A stretch of DNA of 7,259 nucleotides from Gemmatimonadota bacterium (GCA_018678395.1 JAHHMJ010000632.1:1-7259), one strand, 5' to 3'. Shown: positions 1-6,881, counted from the first letter of the stretch. Notes: generated from the sequence alone by a model not told the origin. Numbers and translations are program-made.

Positions 1-431
1 CCGTACCGGACGAGCTCACCGAGGCGATGCTCGGATCCGACGAGCTCCAGTCGACGGTGGTCGACACCGGCTGACCTCCCGCGTCGAGCGCGATCGCTGC
101 GAGGGAATAGCTCTGACCGATCTGGTCCAGAGTCAGCGAGGACGGTGATACCGAGATCGATGCCACCTGCGGCGCTTGCGCTCCGTTCACCGTGACCTGT
201 GCCTGGTCCTGGACACCTGATGCGGCGGCGGTGATCGACACGCTTCCAACCGCATGAGCCGTCACCGTCCCGGAGCCGTCGACCGAGGCGATGCTCGGAT
301 CGGACGAGCTCCAACTCACGGTGGTCGACACGGTCTGTCCGCTCGCGTCCCTCGCGACGGCCGTGAGCGTCTGGCTCTGGCCGATCTGGTCGAAGGTGAG
401 GGAACCCGGCTGGACGGTGATGGAAGCCAGC
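1..431 (-). repeat. Tandem Big_2-coding repeat, 264-bp period
   Basis: The last two Big_2 modules in the window are near-copies at the DNA level, offset by exactly 264 bp (88 codons). The 16-mer gaggcgatgctcggat occurs at 21-36 and again at 285-300. The segment gctctg-accgatctggtc at 110 recurs with one change at 374. At protein level both copies share DQIGQS and SSSDPSIASV. The module before them (residues 796-881) is clearly more diverged. This suggests recent duplication or homogenisation of the distal repeats, and more copies may continue past the left edge. Confidence 0.85.
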
Positions 432-3091
432 TGTGGGGCCTCCTGGGCCGGGACCGTCACGGCAGTCGTGTCGGCAACCGAGCAACACATCGCCGTGGCG
501 ACGATGAAGGCGGTGCCCGCGCCCCGCGCCATCACGAGGCCGTCCTCGTCGACCGTGGCCACGTCTGCGTCGGTCGTGGACCACTGGATCGGCGTCGAGA
601 CGACCTGGCCGGCTCCGTCGAGCGCCACGCCCACCAGCCCGTACGTGCCCCCGAGGTCGTGGATGACGATCGAGGAAGGCGATGAACGCACCTCGGCGAC
701 CTCGACGGGCTGCTCGGTCGCGACCGTGGTCCCGGTCGCGATCGAAGAAAGCGGCGAGTACAGGTTGCCGTCACTGGTGACCCTCCAAGAGACCATCTGG
801 AAGTCGTACGCAGTGCCGGCCTGGAGTCCCTCGACCGTGCACTGTCTCGTGGCGCCCACGCTCTGACCCTCGATGGGCGAACCGCACTCGCCCTCGAGCA
901 CCACCGAAGCGCTTCCCCAACTCCAACCCATAGGGGAGAAAGCGTAGCGAAGTTCCGCGAGTGCCACTCCGCCGAGCCCGTCATCGACCTCGGTGAATTC
1001 GATAATAACCGCCGACTCGGTAGTTGCCACAACCCTCAGATCGGTGATGGCGCTGGGGTCCGGGTCCGCCGGAGCCGGACCGGTAACGGTCACCGATCCG
1101 CCGGTCGGGACACCGTCCACGTCGGCGCGCACGGTGGTGCGCCCGACGCCTTGAGCCGTCACTTCTCCGTTCGATGCGACCGAAGCCACCTGGGCATCGT
1201 CGCTGGTCCACGTGGTCATGGTGGCGAGCGTCGGGTTCCCGAAGGCGTCGAACGCGGCGATCGAGAACATACCGGTCTGGCCCGCGTCCATGGACAGCGA
1301 GTCGGGGGTCAGGGTGACCGTGGCCACCGGCCCCGGCAATGCGCTGGCTGGAATCGTGATGGGTTCCGGCGCGGCGACCGCAGCCATCCCGCTCGTCCCC
1401 TGAGCGCCGCTCTGGAGGGAGGCGCTCAGAGTCTGCACGCCAGCCTCGGAACCGAGGGTCCACTGCACCTCGGCGATGCCTTCCGCGTCGGTGTCGGCGA
1501 CCTGCGCCGAGACCGTGCCTCCATCGGTGACCGAGAACGACACCTGGGCTCCGGAGACGGGGCCACCGGACTCGTTCAATACGCGTACTCGGACGGGGCT
1601 GAGCAGCGTCTGGCCCACGGTGCCCGACTGGCCCGTGCCGGCCTCGGGAGACACGCTCACCGGCCCGCCGGGCCTCGCGAGCGTCGTGCCGACGGCCGAA
1701 CCCGGCGTGATGCTCTGGATGATGGCCTGCCCTCGCTTCCGGTAGGAGCGCACGAAGATCGTATGGGTCGATTCGTCGTCCAGGCCCGTGATCGTGCACG
1801 AGCGGGACGCTCCGATCGCGGTGCCGTTCAGGGGGGATTGGCAGGATCCCTCGGAGACCTCGACCGCGTCGTTCCAGCCCGTATCGGGACCGGCGATTCT
1901 CGCCTCGTACCGAGCTGGCCGGCCGGTGCCGTCATCGACCTCCGTGAACGTGGTCGTGAGCCAGGACTCCCCGGCGTCCGAGACCTGCAGGTCGGTGACC
2001 GGCTGAGGGTCAGCGGCGACCACGACCGTGGTCGAGTCCTTCGTCTTCCGCTTCCGGAGTCGGTCCCGCATCGAGGCGCGCACGCGGGCGGTTCCCCGGC
2101 TCGTCGAGGTGACCAGGCCATTGTCGTCCACGCGGGCGACGCCCGGATTCGAGGACTCCCACTCCAGCGCCAGGTTTTCGATCAGGTTGCCGAAATCGTC
2201 GCGTCCCTGGACGAGAAGTCGCTGCTCCTCGCCCGGTCCCAGCGCGAGCGTATCGAGCGAGAAGCGTAGGTCGGAGACGGGACCGGCGGCCGCGTCCGCG
2301 ACCACGGTGAACTCGTCGTGACCCGCGACCCGAATTCCCATCACCTGCGGTCCGGCCTGGGGTCCCAGAGTCCAGACCGTGCGCGCGACGCCGTCCTGAT
2401 CGCTGACGGACACCGGTTGGGCGGTCGCACCACCGGCGCCCGACATCCACACCACGTGGACGCCCGGCAGCGGTGCACCGATCGAGTCCGTGACGAAGAC
2501 GCGGACGTCGGACTGGACCGCCTGGCCGACGGTCCCCGAGTACGACGAGCCGGACACGACTTCCGCGGTAGCCGGGACGTCGACGAGGGGTTCGGCCCGA
2601 GTCATGGCGCTCGCCGTGGTCGACGGCACGCCTGGGACGAGACCGGTCAACTCAGCGCGTTCAGCCCGCACGAGGAAGCGGTACTCCCGGCCTGCCTCCA
2701 GGCCCTGGACCACGCACCCCATCCGGTTCCCCGGAGCGGCACCGCGAACGGGGTACCCGCACGCGCCTTCACGGATGACGGTCCCCTGGTCCCATCCGCC
2801 GCTGCCCTCCACACGCCGAATCTGGTACTGCGCTGCGGCGTTCTTCCCGTCCGAGACCTCCGTCCACTCGAGGCCGATGGCCCGGTGGGTCAGGGAATGG
2901 GCCGCGAGGTCGGAGACCTTCCCGGGGAAGACCTCCGGGACGCGATCGCCCGGCTCGAGGCTCGTCGGCTGAGCCGGGGTCTTCGAGTCACTGCATGCGC
3001 TCAGGCCACCGAGGGCCAGGAAGAAGATGAACCAGTTCGCCGCGAGAACCGGTCGTGTGCCAACCCGGGAGGGATATGAGAGGAAGGGCAT
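1..3091 (-). CDS. Large Ig-like/Fn3 repeat surface lipoprotein, 3' end outside the window
   Basis: Unbroken frame from ATG at 3091 to the left edge: 1030 codons, no stop, so the C-terminus is missing. Residues 1-33 form a lipoprotein signal: Arg at 9 and 13, a hydrophobic core at about 20-30, and lipobox LSAC with Cys33 as the lipidated residue. Modules in order (approximate residues): Fn3 56-163, Big_1 168-270, Big_2 271-360, Fn3 361-470, Big_1 471-572, Big_2 589-671, Fn3 680-790, then Big_2 at 796-881, 888-969 and 976 onward (cut). Big_2 modules show the family's W-x-S-S-D/N-P-x-x-A-x-V and G-x-V-T motifs. Each Fn3 carries a Cys-x14-Cys pair. No catalytic domain is visible, so an adhesin, matrix or structural role is inferred. 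Start choice: ATG 3091 has AGGTGA 8 nt upstream; in-frame ATGs at 3127 and 3133 lack a Shine-Dalgarno and would lengthen the signal peptide awkwardly. A c-di-GMP riboswitch lies in its leader. Confidence 0.93.
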   Translation of the reverse strand, partial: MPFLSYPSRVGTRPVLAANWFIFFLALGGLSACSDSKTPAQPTSLEPGDRVPEVFPGKVSDLAAHSLTHRAIGLEWTEVSDGKNAAAQYQIRRVEGSGGWDQGTVIREGACGYPVRGAAPGNRMGCVVQGLEAGREYRFLVRAERAELTGLVPGVPSTTASAMTRAEPLVDVPATAEVVSGSSYSGTVGQAVQSDVRVFVTDSIGAPLPGVHVVWMSGAGGATAQPVSVSDQDGVARTVWTLGPQAGPQVMGIRVAGHDEFTVVADAAAGPVSDLRFSLDTLALGPGEEQRLLVQGRDDFGNLIENLALEWESSNPGVARVDDNGLVTSTSRGTARVRASMRDRLRKRKTKDSTTVVVAADPQPVTDLQVSDAGESWLTTTFTEVDDGTGRPARYEARIAGPDTGWNDAVEVSEGSCQSPLNGTAIGASRSCTITGLDDESTHTIFVRSYRKRGQAIIQSITPGSAVGTTLARPGGPVSVSPEAGTGQSGTVGQTLLSPVRVRVLNESGGPVSGAQVSFSVTDGGTVSAQVADTDAEGIAEVQWTLGSEAGVQTLSASLQSGAQGTSGMAAVAAPEPITIPASALPGPVATVTLTPDSLSMDAGQTGMFSIAAFDAFGNPTLATMTTWTSDDAQVASVASNGEVTAQGVGRTTVRADVDGVPTGGSVTVTGPAPADPDPSAITDLRVVATTESAVIIEFTEVDDGLGGVALAELRYAFSPMGWSWGSASVVLEGECGSPIEGQSVGATRQCTVEGLQAGTAYDFQMVSWRVTSDGNLYSPLSSIATGTTVATEQPVEVAEVRSSPSSIVIHDLGGTYGLVGVALDGAGQVVSTPIQWSTTDADVATVDEDGLVMARGAGTAFIVATAMCCSVADTTAVTVPAQEAPQLASITVQPGSLTFDQIGQSQTLTAVARDASGQTVSTTVSWSSSDPSIASVDGSGTVTAHAVGSVSITAAASGVQDQAQVTVNGAQAPQVASISVSPSSLTLDQIGQSYSLAAIALDAGGQPVSTTVDWSSSDPSIASVSSSGT

Positions 3092-3099
3092 GGGGTCGC

Positions 3100-3105
3100 T
3101 CACCT
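3100..3105 (-). promoter_or_regulatory. Ribosome-binding site of the lipoprotein gene
   Basis: On the minus strand AGGTGA sits 8 nt before ATG 3091. It decides the start over the upstream in-frame ATGs at 3127 and 3133, which have no purine-rich box at a suitable distance. The spacer that follows it is complementary to the 5' edge of the riboswitch aptamer, so access to this site may be what the riboswitch controls. Confidence 0.65.
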
Positions 3106-3163
3106 GGGGCTGTTCCGCACGCCGCATCAACATGTGGATCGGCGCCGGAATGATCCGTTTGTT

Positions 3164-3251
3164 GCTGGCGGCCCGGCGGACTGGCCGCTCTCGACGGCTG
3201 GAGTCCCGTAGCTCTGCGTCACCGCCTTTCGACGGCTTTGCTCTTTTCAGC
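3164..3251 (-). promoter_or_regulatory. Cyclic-di-GMP-I riboswitch (GEMM-I aptamer)
   Basis: Read on the minus strand, this 88-nt stretch fits the GEMM-I fold. GAAAAG leads into AGCAAA (3242-3237). P2 is GCCGTC (3236-3231) paired with GGCGGT (3226-3221), closed by a GAAA tetraloop (3230-3227). The conserved GACGCA follows (3220-3215), then GAGCTACGGG. P3 is GGACT (3206-3202) with AGTCC (3182-3178), plus an inner GCCGT/GCGGC stem. The 3' core reads CGCCGGG. The usual GGC/GCC pair flanking P2 appears here as AGC/GCT, which keeps pairing by compensatory change. P1 is probably the short GCTG (3251-3248) with CAGC (3167-3164). This family binds c-di-GMP and controls motility, biofilm and surface genes. 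Here it lies 72 nt upstream of a surface lipoprotein start, in the same orientation. No U-tract terminator follows, so translational control is more likely than termination. Confidence 0.92.
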
Positions 3252-3255
3252 GACC

Positions 3256-3535
3256 GTGTACGGTTGGGGGGGAGAAGCAGAAACCGTGCCGCCCCCCAGA
3301 TAGGCATAAGACATCTTTAAGTGTTTGTACTGCAGAGACTTGGGGGCGCGCCCGGGAGGGGCACTTCGCGGCCGTCTCGGGCTCGAGACAGAAAAGAGGT
3401 GCTGCGGCTGGTAGGAATTGCCGAGCCTAGTGATCACGGTTCGGACACCGGGGTGGCCGGATCGATCGGCTTGGTGCAGCTTCCGGTCCTGGCCGAAATC
3501 CGACGTCGGATACCCCCCCCTCGGTGACCCCGCGC
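3256..3535. other. Divergent intergenic region between riboswitch leader and glycosyltransferase
   Basis: No gene is supported here. It should hold the promoter of the riboswitch-lipoprotein transcript (leftward) and that of the glycosyltransferase (rightward). A conspicuously AT-richer patch at about 3299-3334 is the best place to look for core promoters, but I could not match convincing -35/-10 pairs on either strand. G- and C-runs at about 3265-3271 and 3291-3297 can pair with each other. Short perfect palindromes lie at 3344-3353 (gggcgcgccc) and 3500-3509 (ccgacgtcgg); their role is unknown. Confidence 0.4.
3374..3389. repeat. 16-bp perfect inverted repeat, possible operator
   Basis: The sequence gtctcg-ggct-cgagac has 6-bp perfect arms and a 4-nt centre, about 150 bp upstream of the glycosyltransferase start in the divergent promoter region. 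It is not followed by a T-run on either strand, so it is not an intrinsic terminator. It could be a protein-binding operator; that is inference from position and symmetry only. Confidence 0.3.
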
Positions 3536-4738
3536 ATGGCCGAAATCCTCGTACTCGCCAGTCAGATCCCGATACCGGTCCAGGCCACGGGAACGTCGCT
3601 GCGATTGAATCCCCTGTTGCGGCATCTCGCCGAGGAACACGAGGTGGACCTCGTCGTATTTCGGGATGATCGGGCGGAGCGGGACGCGCTCATCGACGAG
3701 GCCATGGCGTTTTGCCGCTCAGTCACGACGCTCGCGCGGCCGAGGCTCGACGGCCGCCGCCGGCTGACGCGGATCGTGAGCGGGATGATCGATCGAGATC
3801 GCCCCCCGTGGGAGCTTCTGGATCCCTTCTCGAACGAGGCGGTCGCGGAAGTGAGGGATCTCGTCAGGGAGGGCAGCTACGACGTCATGTTCGCGGTGAA
3901 CGACGTCTGGGACGCCATGTTCCAGCTGCTCGTCTCCGGAGACACGCCTCCGCGGGTCGTCCTGGACTGGATCGATTCCCCGTCTCTGATCCATGCGCGC
4001 AGGAGCAGGACGCGTGCCGGGGTCGCCGGATGGCTGGCGAGGCGGAGGACCCGGAGAGTTCGGCGCTGGCAGCAACGTGTGAACGCGCGGGTCGACGCCG
4101 CCATCTACATCGCGGCGAGCGACCGGGAGCACGCCGGCGCGGAGGGGAATCCCCGAGTGCACGTCGTGCCCAACGGGGTCCTGCTGCCCGATCGGAGGGT
4201 CCAGGCGAAGTCCGGGGGCCCCCCGACGCTCGGCTTTCTCGGCAATATGGCCTACGCTCCGAACGAGCTGGCGGCGCTGCGGCTCCACGAGCGGGTGTTT
4301 CTACCGATGCGAGAGCGGGTGCCGGAGCTCCGGTTGAAGATCATCGGCAGGGACCCCGGCCCGGAGCTTCGGCGACTGGCTTCGTCGAGCGTCGAGGTCA
4401 CGGGAGAAGTGGACTCGATCTGGACCCACCTCGCGGGTGTCGACGTGATGGTCTTCCCCATGGAGACCGGGGGAGGGCTGCAGAACAAGCTGCTCGAATC
4501 GCTCGCGGCCGATTGCTGTGTCGTGGTGACCGGTGTCGGGGCTGCCGGGACCGGCGAGCTGGGCGCGCAGACCCTGGTGATCGAGGACACGGATGAGGGC
4601 ATGATCGAGGCAACGACCAACCTCCTGCTGGATGCCGAGGCCCGCGCGACCGCTCGGCAGGACGGCCGGCGATTGCTCCAGGCGTTCGACTGGTCCGACA
4701 TCCTCCCCAGATACGCCCGCATCATACTGGGTCCCTGA
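3536..4738 (+). CDS. GT4-type (GT-B fold) glycosyltransferase
   Basis: 400 aa from ATG 3536, ending at TGA 4736-4738. GT-B glycosyltransferases of this type move a sugar from a nucleotide-sugar donor to a glycan or lipid-linked acceptor at the cytoplasmic membrane. The N-terminal half opens with MAEILVLASQ, then a T-S-L-R-L-x-P-L-L-R-H-L segment typical of the acceptor domain. A basic, Arg-rich helix lies at about 155-185. VPNG (211-214) marks the domain junction. The C-terminal donor domain shows GFLGNMAYAPNE, IIGRDPGPELRRLA, VEVTGEVDSIW and GGGLQNKLLESLA, with Glu310 and Glu321 at the usual acidic donor-site positions. The pattern recalls sugar transferases linked to PEP-CTERM/EpsH-type exopolysaccharide loci, though no such partners are visible here. 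GTG 3524 is a possible alternative start; ATG 3536 is preferred because GGTGA lies 8 nt upstream. It is divergent from the lipoprotein and converges on the next gene. Donor and acceptor sugars cannot be read from sequence. Confidence 0.92.
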   Translation: MAEILVLASQIPIPVQATGTSLRLNPLLRHLAEEHEVDLVVFRDDRAERDALIDEAMAFCRSVTTLARPRLDGRRRLTRIVSGMIDRDRPPWELLDPFSNEAVAEVRDLVREGSYDVMFAVNDVWDAMFQLLVSGDTPPRVVLDWIDSPSLIHARRSRTRAGVAGWLARRRTRRVRRWQQRVNARVDAAIYIAASDREHAGAEGNPRVHVVPNGVLLPDRRVQAKSGGPPTLGFLGNMAYAPNELAALRLHERVFLPMRERVPELRLKIIGRDPGPELRRLASSSVEVTGEVDSIWTHLAGVDVMVFPMETGGGLQNKLLESLAADCCVVVTGVGAAGTGELGAQTLVIEDTDEGMIEATTNLLLDAEARATARQDGRRLLQAFDWSDILPRYARIILGP

Positions 4739-4757
4739 CCGGGCCCCGGGTCGCCCG

Positions 4758-5996
4758 CTACTCGTTGCGGTGCAGCCCCTCGAGCAGGGCGTGGAAGTCC
4801 CGTCCGATCGACCGGAACGAATAGCGGTCGACCGCGAGCTTGCGGGCAGCCCGCTCGATCCCGGTGCGCACGTCCGCGTTCTTCAGTCGCATCACGTGCT
4901 CGACGTAGGCTTCGGGGGCTTCCGCCAACAGGATGTCGACCCCGTCGGTCACCTCGATTCCCTCACAGGCGATCGGGTCCGCCACGATCGCTTTCGACAT
5001 GGCCAGGGCATCGAGGATTTTGAGCTTGGTGCCCCCTCCGTCTCGGATCGGACACAGATAGCAGAGCGCAGACTCCATCCAGGGATGGATGTCGTCCACG
5101 AAGCCGTGGACGTGGAATCGGTCATCCCGCTCGGCCAACTCCACGAGATCTGCCGGAGGATTGCCTCCGATGATGTCGCACTCGATGCGCTCGTCCGCGA
5201 CCCGCAACAGGGGCCAGATGTCGTGCGCGATCCGTCGGACCGCGGCCGTCTTGGGATACCAGTCGAGCGTCCCGACGAAGATGACGCGGGGTGCCCGTTC
5301 GGCACCGGCGGGGGCGTCGAAGAACTCGACGTCGACGCCATTCGGGACGATCTCGACCTTCGCCTCGGGCACGATGTCCAGGAGCCGTTCCCGGTCGGTA
5401 TCCGAGCAGACCACGTTGAGGTCGACGGCCCCGCACACCCGTTCCTCCAGCTTCCGGACCAGGTCCGCCTGAGTCGCGAAGAACCGTGACCTCAGGGCGT
5501 CGGTGGAGTTCATCCCGCGCCGTGCCCAGAGGTGCGACTCGATGTTGTGGTGGTCCAGTACGACCGGAACATCGGGCGGGACGAGATCGGCGTACTGCAT
5601 CAACCCGATCGTGTCGATGTGTACGACGTCGTATGCGCCCCGTGCGATGCGCTCGGTGACGACCCGGCGGTATTCCCTGGATCGGAGCCACAACTCATCG
5701 TACGCCCGCCGCCGCAGCAACGAGTTCAGGGCAATGCGATGCCGGCCCCATTGCCACGCGTCCGAAGGAAGCGGGACGAAATCCACTGCGCGGCAGAACT
5801 CCGCCAGCCGGATCTCGCCCTCCCGGAGGCCCGCGTCGACATCGTCGTAGATGGGGGTGAGCAGATTCCGCTGAGTGAACGCGACGAGGTCCACGTCGCT
5901 CGTACGGGCCAGTTCTCGGACGAGGTTGTAGCTCCGCAGCAGTACCCCCGCTTTCGGGGGGTATGGCACGAGGTGGGAGAGCCAGAGAATACGCAC
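4758..5996 (-). CDS. GT4-type (GT-B fold) glycosyltransferase
   Basis: 412 aa from GTG 5996 to TAG at 4758-4760. The N-terminus MRILWLSHLVPYPPKAG followed by R-S-Y-N-L-V-R-E-L is the classic opening of this family, which fixes the start even though no clear Shine-Dalgarno precedes it. A DHHNIES motif lies in the acceptor domain, IVPNG at about 216-220 at the hinge, and VIFVGTLDWYPK begins the donor domain. DGGGTKLKILDALAMSKAIV forms the nucleotide-sugar site. The acidic residue after K-I-L is Asp329 where Glu is more usual, a conservative change that should still allow activity. A role in surface polysaccharide or exopolysaccharide assembly is inferred from family and neighbours. It is related to the convergent glycosyltransferase at 3536-4738 in overall layout but too diverged to be a recent duplicate. 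It lies 178 bp downstream of the methyltransferase on the same strand, so co-transcription is possible. No membrane segment is seen. Confidence 0.95.
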   Translation of the reverse strand: MRILWLSHLVPYPPKAGVLLRSYNLVRELARTSDVDLVAFTQRNLLTPIYDDVDAGLREGEIRLAEFCRAVDFVPLPSDAWQWGRHRIALNSLLRRRAYDELWLRSREYRRVVTERIARGAYDVVHIDTIGLMQYADLVPPDVPVVLDHHNIESHLWARRGMNSTDALRSRFFATQADLVRKLEERVCGAVDLNVVCSDTDRERLLDIVPEAKVEIVPNGVDVEFFDAPAGAERAPRVIFVGTLDWYPKTAAVRRIAHDIWPLLRVADERIECDIIGGNPPADLVELAERDDRFHVHGFVDDIHPWMESALCYLCPIRDGGGTKLKILDALAMSKAIVADPIACEGIEVTDGVDILLAEAPEAYVEHVMRLKNADVRTGIERAARKLAVDRYSFRSIGRDFHALLEGLHRNE

Positions 5997-6174
5997 GTCG
6001 GTCGCGTTTTGGGATCCGTGGCGGAGGAGTGTGCGCGCTGGTCACCTTCCGGGCAAGGCGGCGCGGCCCGAACAATTAAGAGTGCCCACACGGAGTGTTT
6101 CGGTCCAGAAGAGGGCCGCGTTACGTCGAGACATGCCCCCCCTCGATCGGGGAGCGCAGCCGGGTCGTCGGGCC
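5997..6174 (-). other. Gap between methyltransferase and glycosyltransferase
   Basis: 178 bp without a supported gene. It contains one AT-rich island (aacaattaag, about 6070-6079) in otherwise GC-rich DNA, which could host a promoter for the downstream glycosyltransferase. A bulged C-run/G-run palindrome around cgatcg lies at about 6139-6152. No T-tract follows that palindrome on the minus strand, so it does not look like an intrinsic terminator, and read-through from the methyltransferase remains possible. Confidence 0.35.
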
Positions 6175-6876
6175 CTACTGGAGGATGGCTACAGCGTCCC
6201 CATCGAGGGATGAGACCGAGTACCCCTGGTCCTCGAGATGTCGACGTAGTTGCGGGAACGAATCGATGGAGTGCGCTTCGAACAGGATGTTCCCGGGTCG
6301 CGAGACCTCGAAGTCGATCGACATGATGATGTCGGCGTCGTGGCCTTCCGCGTCGATCATCAGAAGGTCCAGCTCTGCCTGGTGGAAGTGCTCGGTCAGC
6401 AACTCGTTGACGCCCATGGTCTCGACCCGGACCTGGGTGATCTTCTGCTCGTCTCCATCCACCGCTCTCAGGACCTGATCCTTGTGGAGCGATGCCTTGC
6501 GGAGGTAGAAGAGCTTGTCGTGCTCCGACAGCGGCGCGAGGAATGCATCGCTGAAGGACCACATCTGGAACGACGAGGAATCGGTGATCGCCGCGTTGAC
6601 GAGGGTCAGATCCGGACGAGACGCGTAGTTCCTCTCCAGGAGTCGGAACACACCCGGCAGAGGTTCTACCAGCGTTCCCGACCAGTGCCGACCGATCACG
6701 AACTGGCGCAAGGGGTCTCCCCTGAGGCCGTCCGAAGCCCCGATCTGCACGAAGCTCCTGCGGTCCCCGAGGCTGTCGAGAAACTGCTCGACCGGATCCC
6801 GTATCGGTCGCCGGTTGTTGAGGAAGTCATACAGACGAGGTCGGGTCAGAATCGCTTCCTTCAGAGCCCTCACCAT
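6175..6876 (-). CDS. FkbM family SAM-dependent methyltransferase
   Basis: 233 aa from ATG 6876 to TAG 6175-6177. FkbM-type enzymes transfer a methyl group from S-adenosylmethionine, usually to a hydroxyl on a sugar or polyketide; in glycan loci they typically cap or decorate sugars. Visible motifs: the SAM-binding loop FVQIGASDGLRGDP (42-55), VEPLPGVF (70-77) with an acidic residue ending the second strand, VNAAIT (93-98), VETMGVNELL (151-160), and LMIDAEGHDADI (172-183), whose D-x-E-G-H-D is the family signature. The length is normal for the family. A longer frame reaches TTG 6942, but ATG 6876 has a strong GGAGG 5 nt upstream and is preferred. No signal peptide or membrane segment is seen, so it is cytoplasmic. 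It precedes a glycosyltransferase on the same strand, which suggests methylation of a surface-glycan residue. The substrate is unknown. Confidence 0.93.
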   Translation of the reverse strand: MVRALKEAILTRPRLYDFLNNRRPIRDPVEQFLDSLGDRRSFVQIGASDGLRGDPLRQFVIGRHWSGTLVEPLPGVFRLLERNYASRPDLTLVNAAITDSSSFQMWSFSDAFLAPLSEHDKLFYLRKASLHKDQVLRAVDGDEQKITQVRVETMGVNELLTEHFHQAELDLLMIDAEGHDADIIMSIDFEVSRPGNILFEAHSIDSFPQLRRHLEDQGYSVSSLDGDAVAILQ

Positions 6877-6881
6877 GTGCC

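Noticed and set aside
254..3079. Several long plus-strand open frames opposite the lipoprotein
   Set aside because: They are Arg/Gly/His-rich shadow frames. The minus-strand frame has coherent Ig/Fn3 repeats, a lipobox, a Shine-Dalgarno and a riboswitch leader.
3092..3163. GGATC/GATCC hairpin (minus strand) after the aptamer, considered as a riboswitch-controlled terminator
   Set aside because: The 5-bp stem is not followed by a U-run, so transcription termination is not supported.
3027..3527. Two short plus-strand open frames (3027-3320 and 3321-3527) upstream of the glycosyltransferase
   Set aside because: The first overlaps the lipoprotein start and the riboswitch in antisense. Both are Arg-rich translations of GC-rich DNA with no recognisable motif.
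4739..4757. GC-rich palindromic sequence between the two convergent glycosyltransferase stops, considered as a bidirectional terminator
   Set aside because: Only a short imperfect hairpin can form and no T-tract follows on either strand.
4832..5489. Plus-strand open frames opposite the minus-strand glycosyltransferase
   Set aside because: They are antisense to a clear GT4-type enzyme and lack any domain pattern of their own.
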